From DASPNM01 sp035626515 (GTDB taxonomy: Bacteria > Bacteroidota > Bacteroidia > Chitinophagales > Chitinophagaceae): a DNA stretch of 19,336 nt. Below, piece after piece: positions 14,036 through 19,336 of the stretch. The translations under genes and the position numbers were made by a program. The notes under the pieces were generated by a model, which was not told the origin of the DNA, did no database searches, and saw nothing but the letters and a program-made list of their open reading frames with translations. Each line of letters starts with the position of its first letter. The first letter of the stretch is position 1. The stretch is from NCBI GenBank assembly GCA_035626515.1, contig DASPNM010000024.1, positions 1 through 19,336 of the forward strand. The letters run 5' to 3'.

Positions 14036-15526
14036 TCATTCCACCTTCGTGATCTTGATCACGTTGGTGGGAAGGTGCAATGCCACAGGCGTGCTGCCGG
14101 TGCTCACCACCGTTTCGCCCGCTTTTAAAAATTTCCTTTCCCTGAGAATATCGATCTGGTCAGCGAAGATCTCGTCGAGGCTTTCTTCCTCGTCATAAAA
14201 AAATGCACGGATGCCCCAGCTCAGGCTGAGCTGGTTTACGAGCGTGCGCTCCTTGGTGAAAATGTAGAGGGGGGCTTTCGGCCGGTAGCTGCTCAGCATG
14301 AATCCCGTGTAGCCGCTCTGCGTCATGCCGATCAGCGCGTCGGCATTCACGTCGTGGGCCAGCTTACAGGCGTTGTAACAGATCGCGTCGCTGAGGAATG
14401 ACGGGGAATGGGGCTGGGGCACCAGCTCATCGGCGAGGTTGTAATTGTAATCGGTGCGTTCCACTTCCATGATGATCTTCCGCATGGTTTCGACCACCAG
14501 CGAAGGATGCTGACCCATCGCTGTCTCACCGCTCAGCATCACCGCGTCGGCGCCTTCCAGCACCGCATTGGCTACGTCGGTGATCTCGCTCCGGTTGGGT
14601 TTGATGGCTTCAATCATGCTTTCCATCATCTGCGTGGCCACAATCACCGGCTTGGCCCGGTGAATGCATTTGCGGATGATCTGCTTCTGCAGCAGGGGTA
14701 CCTTTTCCACGGCCAGCTCTACTCCAAGGTCACCACGGGCGATCATGATGGCGTCGGATTCAACGATGATGTCTCGCAGGTTCACCAGGGCCTCCGGCTT
14801 TTCGATCTTCGCGATTACCTTGATCTTGCTTTTCTTTTTTTCAATGATTTCGTTCAGCTCGCGGATGTCTTTGACCGAGCGTACGAAGGACAGGGCAACC
14901 CAGTCCAGCTTTTGCTCCACGATGAAATCCAGGTCGGCAAGGTCCTTTTCCGTCAGCGCGGGAAGAGAAATCTTTGTGTCCGGCAGGTTGATGCCTTTCT
15001 TAGAAGATAAAATGCCGCCCAGCGTGACCTCCACCTCCACGTCTCCGTTGTCGAGGATCCCGTTCACTTTCACTTCGAGCTTTCCGTCGTCGATCAGGAT
15101 TTTGTTTCCGATGGCCACATCCTCGTGCAGGTTGGGATACGAAACATAGATCCGCTCCCGGTTGCCCACGAGTTTTTCATTGGTAAGCCGGATGACATCT
15201 CCGCGTTGTATCTGGATCGCGCCTCCTTCGATCTCGCCCACCCGCAGCTTCGGGCCCTGCAGATCGGCGAGGATGGCGATATTGAACGGTTCGGTCTTGT
15301 TGATGCGCCGGATGTGTTCGATCACGCCCGCTTTTTCCTCGTGCGTGCCGTGGGAGAAATTCAGCCGGAACACATTCACGCCGCATTTGACCAGTCCAAG
15401 TAGTTTTTCGTAGGTATCGCAGGCGGGACCCACGGTTGCGACGATCTTGGTGCGGTGAATCTTGTGCTCCAGCCCGGCATCCCGGTCCATGTGCCGGTGG
15501 TAATATTTTTCTGCGTGCTTGGTCAT
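14036..15526 (-). CDS. pyk: Pyruvate kinase
   Basis: Transfers phosphate from phosphoenolpyruvate to ADP, the last glycolytic step, in the cytosol. The 496-residue chain covers domains A, B and C. NFSHG (56-60) is the substrate/K+ region. VIAKIEKPEAL holds catalytic Lys240 and metal ligand Glu242; MIARGDLGVE (261-270) gives Asp266. ATQMMESMI and SGETAMG are the usual later motifs, and domain C (about 375-496) is full length. The N-terminus is about 20 residues longer than in many homologues (MTKHAEKYYHRHMDRDAGLE); Met13 is an alternative start. I keep the first ATG because it falls 1 bp after the pfkA stop, suggesting translational coupling. Together the two genes control entry into and exit from lower glycolysis. 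Confidence 0.97.
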   Translation of the reverse strand: MTKHAEKYYHRHMDRDAGLEHKIHRTKIVATVGPACDTYEKLLGLVKCGVNVFRLNFSHGTHEEKAGVIEHIRRINKTEPFNIAILADLQGPKLRVGEIEGGAIQIQRGDVIRLTNEKLVGNRERIYVSYPNLHEDVAIGNKILIDDGKLEVKVNGILDNGDVEVEVTLGGILSSKKGINLPDTKISLPALTEKDLADLDFIVEQKLDWVALSFVRSVKDIRELNEIIEKKKSKIKVIAKIEKPEALVNLRDIIVESDAIMIARGDLGVELAVEKVPLLQKQIIRKCIHRAKPVIVATQMMESMIEAIKPNRSEITDVANAVLEGADAVMLSGETAMGQHPSLVVETMRKIIMEVERTDYNYNLADELVPQPHSPSFLSDAICYNACKLAHDVNADALIGMTQSGYTGFMLSSYRPKAPLYIFTKERTLVNQLSLSWGIRAFFYDEEESLDEIFADQIDILRERKFLKAGETVVSTGSTPVALHLPTNVIKITKVE

Positions 15527-15527
15527 G

Positions 15528-16508
15528 TCAGCTTGCGAGTATCTTCACGATTTTCATCCATTCCTCACTAATCTTGCCTTTGTTCTTTACCGCGTTTTCG
15601 AGGGGGATGTAATTCATTTTGTTGTTCAGGATTCCCACGAATACGTTGTGCTTCCCCTGCATGAGGCATTCCACCGAGTGGTAACCCATGCGGCTCGCGA
15701 TGAGCCGGTCAATGCAGCTGGGCGCCCCGCCGCGCTGGATGTGACCAAGAATGCAAACCCGTATCTCCGCATTGGGAAGTTCGGCTTTGAGCGCTTTCTG
15801 CACGTCGTTTGCACCACCAAACTCATCGCCTTCGGCCACCACGATCAGGTTGACCAGCTTCTTGCGGCGTTCCTTTTCCTTAAGCGAGCGGACAATCTCG
15901 TTGATGTCGGTCTTGCGTTCAGGCACCAGGATGTTTTCTGCGCCGGTGGCGATGCCGCTGTGCAGCGCGATGTAACCCGCATCGCGGCCCATCACCTCGA
16001 TGATGAAGATCCTGTCGTGCGCGTCCATCGTGTCGCGGATCTTGTCGATCGCCTCCACGGCCGTGTTCACCGCCGTATCGAAGCCGATCGTGAAATCGGT
16101 ACCGTAGATGTCCTTATCGATCGTGCCCGCGATCCCGATGCATGGGATATCAAATTCCTGGCTGAATTCTACTGCTCCGCGAAACGAGCCGTCGCCCCCA
16201 ATGATGATCAGGCCGTTGATGCCGCGTCGCTTCAGGTTTTCGTAAGCCTGTTTGCGGCCTTCGTACTCGAAGAACTCCCGGCAGCGCGCGGTTTTCAGGA
16301 TGGTTCCGCCGCGCTGGATAATATTCGCCACGGAGCGGGAGTCCATGTGGTAAATATCATCCTCGATCATTCCCTGGTAGCCGCGCATGACGCCGTGCAC
16401 TTCCAGTCCGTGATACAGGCCGGTACGGACCACTGCCCTGATGGCGGCGTTCATGCCCGGCGAGTCGCCGCCCGATGTAAGTACCCCAATCTTTGTTACC
16501 TGCTTCAT
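15528..16508 (-). CDS. pfkA: ATP-dependent 6-phosphofructokinase
   Basis: Phosphorylates fructose-6-phosphate to fructose-1,6-bisphosphate; 326 residues, close to E. coli PfkA. The ATP loop is TSGGDSPGMNAAIR (11-24), IIIGGDGSFRGA (101-112) is the phosphate/Mg region, and GTIDKDIYGTDFTIGFDTA holds the catalytic Asp131. Gly at the positions matching E. coli 104 and 124 marks ATP rather than pyrophosphate use. In the usual TIDND motif the Asn is replaced by Lys132, which may be lineage-typical or may alter activity. The R-rich ILGHIQRGGAPS segment binds the substrate phosphate. It is the first gene of the pfkA-pyk operon. A TATTTTTG box ends 11 bp upstream of the ATG, implying a very short leader. 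Confidence 0.97.
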   Translation of the reverse strand: MKQVTKIGVLTSGGDSPGMNAAIRAVVRTGLYHGLEVHGVMRGYQGMIEDDIYHMDSRSVANIIQRGGTILKTARCREFFEYEGRKQAYENLKRRGINGLIIIGGDGSFRGAVEFSQEFDIPCIGIAGTIDKDIYGTDFTIGFDTAVNTAVEAIDKIRDTMDAHDRIFIIEVMGRDAGYIALHSGIATGAENILVPERKTDINEIVRSLKEKERRKKLVNLIVVAEGDEFGGANDVQKALKAELPNAEIRVCILGHIQRGGAPSCIDRLIASRMGYHSVECLMQGKHNVFVGILNNKMNYIPLENAVKNKGKISEEWMKIVKILAS

Positions 16509-16519
16509 GCGAAATCATT

Positions 16520-16527
16520 CAAAAATA
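16520..16527 (-). promoter_or_regulatory. Candidate -7 box for pfkA-pyk (TATTTTTG)
   Basis: On the minus strand TATTTTTG is an exact match to TAnnTTTG, 11 bp before the pfkA ATG. The nearest upstream TTG is about 28 bp away, longer than the usual 17-23. The implied leader is only a few bases. Confidence 0.45.
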
Positions 16528-16540
16528 CGCTTTTGGCAGA

Positions 16541-16557
16541 TGTGTAGCGAATACACA
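16541..16557. promoter_or_regulatory. Inverted repeat TGTGTA-N5-TACACA in the pfkA / peptidase divergent region
   Basis: A perfect 6-bp inverted repeat with 5-bp spacer (GCGAA) lies 13 bp upstream of the pfkA -7 box, where a -33 element or regulator would sit. It could be an operator for a dimeric regulator of glycolysis, but a match of this length can occur by chance. Confidence 0.3.
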
Positions 16558-16651
16558 ATAATTGGGCTCGCTGTTGTGGGCGCATTGCTTACAAATATAA
16601 CCTGCCTTTTAAACGTGGCTTATTTTGTTAATTCACCACTTATCACAACGA

Positions 16652-16684
16652 TTGCGGGTAAATTGCGTCTTGATTTTATTTTAG
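16652..16684 (+). promoter_or_regulatory. Candidate promoter for the prolyl oligopeptidase gene
   Basis: TTG at 16652-16654 is followed after 22 bp by TATTTTAG (16677-16684), 7 of 8 positions of TAnnTTTG. The spacing is within the Bacteroidota range and the box lies 17 bp before the ATG at 16702. The region is AT-rich compared with the coding sequence around it. Confidence 0.35.
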
Positions 16685-16701
16685 TCAAAACAAATGAAAC
16701 C

Positions 16702-18840
16702 ATGAAAAAGATCTGCTCGTTGCTTTTCCTTCTCATCCCCCTGCTGGGACTGGCCCAGTACCAGTATCCGGTTACGCGGAAAGTGGAAGTCGTTGACGAC
16801 TACAACGGGGTAAAAGTGGCCGACCCTTACCGCTGGCTGGAGGACGATCACAGCGAGGAAACCAAGCAGTGGGTGGCCGAACAAAACAAGGTCACTTTCG
16901 AATACCTGAACGGCATCCCGTACCGGGCCGACTGGCTGAAGCGGCTCGAGGAGATCAATGATTATCCGAAATATACTTCTCCATTCAAAAGGAAAGAGTA
17001 CTTCTATTTTTATAAGAACGACGGCCTGCAAAACCAGAGTGTCCTTTACCGGCAGAAGGGGCTTGATGGAAAACCCGAGCTGGTGATTGACCCGAACAGT
17101 TTTTCAACAACCGGAACCACGCTGCTGGCCACCTTCTCTCTTTCGAAGAACGGGCGCTACGCCGTGGTCGGAAAGTCTGCCGGCGGCAGCGACTGGCGGA
17201 CCTATTTTGTGATGGACATGCAGACCCTTCGTTACCTGCCTGATTCGCTCGCCTGGGTGAAAGTGTCCGGCGCCAGCTGGCAGGGAGATGGATTTTTCTA
17301 CAGCAGGTATCCGGCTCCTGAAAAGGGAAAGGAACTTTCTACGAAAAACGAGAACCACCAGGTTTATTATCACAAGGTGGGCACCTCGCAGGACCAGGAC
17401 GTTCTCGTTTATGAGGATCCGGCGAACCCACAGCGCTTTCATACGGTATTCACGAGCGAGGACCAGCGCTATGTGTTTCTCAACATCAGCGATCGCGGCA
17501 AGGCGAAGGATGGAAACGCGCTCTGGTATTACGACAGCCGGGCCGGGGAAAAGAAATTCAAACCGATCATCGCCGAGGCCGGGGATCATTTCTACAGCTT
17601 CGTGGACGCGGTGGACGGAAAATTTCTCGTCGTCACCAACGACGGAGCCAAGAACCGCCGCGTGATCCTGATCGACCCCGCCCATCCCGCGGCCGGCAAC
17701 TGGAAAACGGTGATTCCAGAAAGAGCGGAGAGCATTTCCTCGATCAGCTCGGCCGGGGGTAAGCTGTTCGTCACATACCTGAAAGACGTGACCAGCCGCG
17801 TTTATGTGCATGAGCTGAATGGAAAGTTCGTGCGCGAAGTGACGCTTCCCTCACTGGGATCTGCCGGTGGCTTTGGCGGCGAGCGCGACGACAAATTCGT
17901 ATTTTACACCTTTACCTCATTCACCTTCCCGCCTACGATCTACCGTTACGATATTGCCAGCGGGAAAAGCACGGTGTTCCGCAAGCTGGACATTAAGTTC
18001 AACCCGGAAGATTACGTCACCGAGCAGGTGTTTTATCCCAGCAAAGACGGTACGAAGGTCCCGATGTTCATTGTTTATAAAAAGGGCGTGCAGCGCAACG
18101 GCAGGAACCCGGCGCTGCTGACCGGCTACGGCGGATTTAATATCAGCAGCAATCCTTCGTTTTCGCCTTCGCGCATTACCTGGCTGGAGCAGGGCGGCAT
18201 TTTCGCGCTGGCCAACCTGCGTGGCGGCAGCGAATACGGCGAGAAATGGCACGAGGCCGGGATGAGGCTGAAGAAGCAAAATGTGTTTGACGATTTCATC
18301 GCGGCCGGTGAATACCTTATCCGCGAAAAATATACTTCCAGCGATTACCTCGCGATCCAGGGGGGGTCGAACGGGGGACTGCTGGTAGGGGCGGTCATCA
18401 ACCAGCGTCCTGAGCTCTTCCGGGTAGCGATACCGCAGGTGGGGGTGATGGACATGCTTCGTTTCCACAAGTTCACCATCGGCTGGAACTGGGTGGCGGA
18501 GTACGGCAGCAGCGACAATCCCGAGGATTTCCGGAATCTCTACGGGTATTCGCCGATCCACAATATTCGTCCCGGTATGAACTATCCGGCCACGCTGATC
18601 ACCACCGCGGATCATGACGACCGCGTGGTGCCGGCGCATTCGTTCAAGTATGCGGCTACGTTGCAGGAACATTACCGCGGCAACAACCCCGTAATGATCC
18701 GGATCGATGTGAATTCCGGGCACGGGGCCAGCAACCTGAAGAAAGCTCTCGAGACCACGGCAGATATTTATTCCTTCATCTTTTACAACATGAACCTGAC
18801 GCCGAAGTTCTCAGGCGTAAAGGAGAAGAAGGCGTTCTGA
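16702..18840 (+). CDS. Secreted prolyl oligopeptidase (S9A)
   Basis: Cleaves after proline in short peptides. The 712-residue protein starts with a signal peptide (MKKICSLLFLLIPLLGLAQ) followed by the YPVTRKVEVVDDYNGVKVAD and PYRWLEDD motif that opens S9A enzymes. A seven-bladed propeller (about 90-440) is followed by the alpha/beta-hydrolase domain with Ser556 in GGSNGG, the acid in TADHDDRVVP (residues 635-644) and His674 in NSGHGAS. NLRGGSEYGEKWHEAG is the conserved oxyanion-region motif. I start at 16702 because upstream in-frame sequence is antisense to pfkA and non-coding; an out-of-frame ATG at 16694 stops after three codons. A periplasmic location would suit breakdown of peptides made by the secreted S15 enzyme and others. 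A strong terminator follows. Confidence 0.96.
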   Translation: MKKICSLLFLLIPLLGLAQYQYPVTRKVEVVDDYNGVKVADPYRWLEDDHSEETKQWVAEQNKVTFEYLNGIPYRADWLKRLEEINDYPKYTSPFKRKEYFYFYKNDGLQNQSVLYRQKGLDGKPELVIDPNSFSTTGTTLLATFSLSKNGRYAVVGKSAGGSDWRTYFVMDMQTLRYLPDSLAWVKVSGASWQGDGFFYSRYPAPEKGKELSTKNENHQVYYHKVGTSQDQDVLVYEDPANPQRFHTVFTSEDQRYVFLNISDRGKAKDGNALWYYDSRAGEKKFKPIIAEAGDHFYSFVDAVDGKFLVVTNDGAKNRRVILIDPAHPAAGNWKTVIPERAESISSISSAGGKLFVTYLKDVTSRVYVHELNGKFVREVTLPSLGSAGGFGGERDDKFVFYTFTSFTFPPTIYRYDIASGKSTVFRKLDIKFNPEDYVTEQVFYPSKDGTKVPMFIVYKKGVQRNGRNPALLTGYGGFNISSNPSFSPSRITWLEQGGIFALANLRGGSEYGEKWHEAGMRLKKQNVFDDFIAAGEYLIREKYTSSDYLAIQGGSNGGLLVGAVINQRPELFRVAIPQVGVMDMLRFHKFTIGWNWVAEYGSSDNPEDFRNLYGYSPIHNIRPGMNYPATLITTADHDDRVVPAHSFKYAATLQEHYRGNNPVMIRIDVNSGHGASNLKKALETTADIYSFIFYNMNLTPKFSGVKEKKAF

Positions 18841-18860
18841 GACAACTCTATTTTTTTGCT

Positions 18861-18889
18861 AAAGTCCCGCCTTACAGCGGGACTTTTTT
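18861..18889 (+). terminator. Intrinsic terminator after the prolyl oligopeptidase gene
   Basis: AAAGTCCCGC (18861-18870) and GCGGGACTTT (18877-18886) form a perfect 10-bp stem with a 6-base loop (CTTACA). The stem runs into six consecutive T bases (18884-18889). It begins 21 bp after the stop codon. The other strand lacks a T tract at the right side, so it works for the plus strand only. Confidence 0.93.
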
Positions 18890-18949
18890 GCATACCGGTG
18901 AAATTCGATTCGAAGCTGATGCATGGCGCAGATTTTACACTCGCTCCAC

Positions 18950-18957
18950 TAATTTTA
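18950..18957 (+). promoter_or_regulatory. Candidate -7 box (TAATTTTA)
   Basis: TAATTTTA matches TAnnTTTG at 7 of 8 positions and ends 5 bp before the ATG at 18963, implying an almost leaderless transcript. It lies after the strong terminator, so a promoter is needed near here. No TTG at proper spacing was found. Confidence 0.25.
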
Positions 18958-18962
18958 TATTC

Positions 18963-19336
18963 ATGAAGGTCCTCCTGACCGGTGCCACAGGATTTATCGG
19001 GCATTACCTGTTGCAAGCGCTGCGCGATGCGGGTCATGATGTAATTCCTACCGCCCGGACTGCAACCGCCGGATTTGAGCTCATGGATTTTACGGATCCA
19101 TTTTCGGTGCACGATTGCTTTGTGCAGCACCGCCCCGGAGTGATCGTGCATGCCGGCGGGATGAGCAAACCCGACGATTGCGAGCAGCGGCAGTGGGAGG
19201 CATACGTCACGAACGTAGAAGGTACCCTCAACCTGCTGGTGAACGCGGAAGAGCACAGGAGCTTTTTTGTTCTTTTTTCAACCGACTTTGTCTTCGACGG
19301 CCGCAGCGGCATGTACCGCGAGGAGGATCCTCCCAA
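18963..19336 (+). CDS. RmlD-like NAD(P)-dependent sugar reductase/epimerase, N-terminal part, cut by window edge
   Basis: The first 124 residues of an extended short-chain dehydrogenase. MKVLLTGATGFIGHYLLQAL gives the first Rossmann strand and the GxxGxxG nucleotide loop. The MDFTDPFSVHDCFVQHRPGVIVHAGG segment and the TNVEGTLNLL helix are the usual RmlD/epimerase features, and FSTDFVFDG resembles the STDYVFDG of dTDP-4-dehydrorhamnose reductase, with Phe in place of Tyr at that point. The catalytic Tyr-x-x-x-Lys lies beyond the window, so the exact reaction cannot be told. It is separated from the peptidase gene by a terminator and is probably an independent unit. Likely cytosolic. Confidence 0.88.
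   Translation, partial: MKVLLTGATGFIGHYLLQALRDAGHDVIPTARTATAGFELMDFTDPFSVHDCFVQHRPGVIVHAGGMSKPDDCEQRQWEAYVTNVEGTLNLLVNAEEHRSFFVLFSTDFVFDGRSGMYREEDPP

Noticed and set aside
15519..16547. 342-codon open frame on the plus strand
   Set aside because: Antisense of pfkA; the pfkA translation is unmistakable, so this is a codon-bias shadow.
16441..16701. 87-codon upstream extension of the prolyl oligopeptidase frame
   Set aside because: It crosses antisense pfkA sequence and the AT-rich promoter region, and would bury the clear signal peptide starting at 16702.

Overview
The window looks like a chromosomal piece of a moderately GC-rich member of the Bacteroidota, probably near Chitinophagaceae/Chitinophagales. 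The signs are the gene repertoire (secreted GH20 hexosaminidase, Tat-exported glycosylasparaginase, DUF1080 lipoprotein, DUF1761, CutC, secreted S9 and S15 peptidases), AT-rich starts without clear Shine-Dalgarno sites, -7 boxes of the TAnnTTTG type, and short intergenic heptamer repeats. The lineage is inferred from family content and style, not from a search. I saw no phage, transposase, CRISPR array, rRNA or tRNA.

Left part (1-4907, minus strand): a secreted S15/CocE-type hydrolase, a secreted GH20 beta-N-acetylhexosaminidase 3 bp after it, and 108 bp further a NagB-type glucosamine-6-phosphate deaminase cut by the window edge. Together they suggest release of amino sugars from glycoconjugates and their entry into glycolysis. 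Divergent from this is a small NTF2/SnoaL-like protein (4962-5453), convergent with a pirin (5596-6315). The gap between those two is filled with heptamer and decamer tandem repeats that supply both stop codons. An NADPH-dependent FMN reductase (6443-7006) follows on the minus strand.

Middle (7071-14007): a Tat-signal glycosylasparaginase followed by CutC; then a divergent set made of an MFS transporter (minus) and a tight plus-strand operon: Gfo/Idh/MocA oxidoreductase, xylose-isomerase-like TIM barrel, c-type cytochrome lipoprotein and DUF1080 (3-keto-disaccharide hydrolase) lipoprotein. This fits the emerging 3-keto-glycoside route, in which a glycoside is oxidised at C3, cleaved by elimination/hydration, and the keto-sugar is re-reduced or isomerised. 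This is the most interesting system here. A DUF1761 membrane protein closes the block.

Right part (14036-19336): pyruvate kinase and ATP-dependent phosphofructokinase form a two-gene glycolytic operon (pfkA-pyk, 1 bp apart) on the minus strand. It is divergent from a secreted prolyl oligopeptidase (plus), which ends at a strong intrinsic terminator. The window finishes inside an RmlD-like NAD-dependent sugar reductase/epimerase. The overall theme is peptide and glycan scavenging feeding central carbon metabolism.
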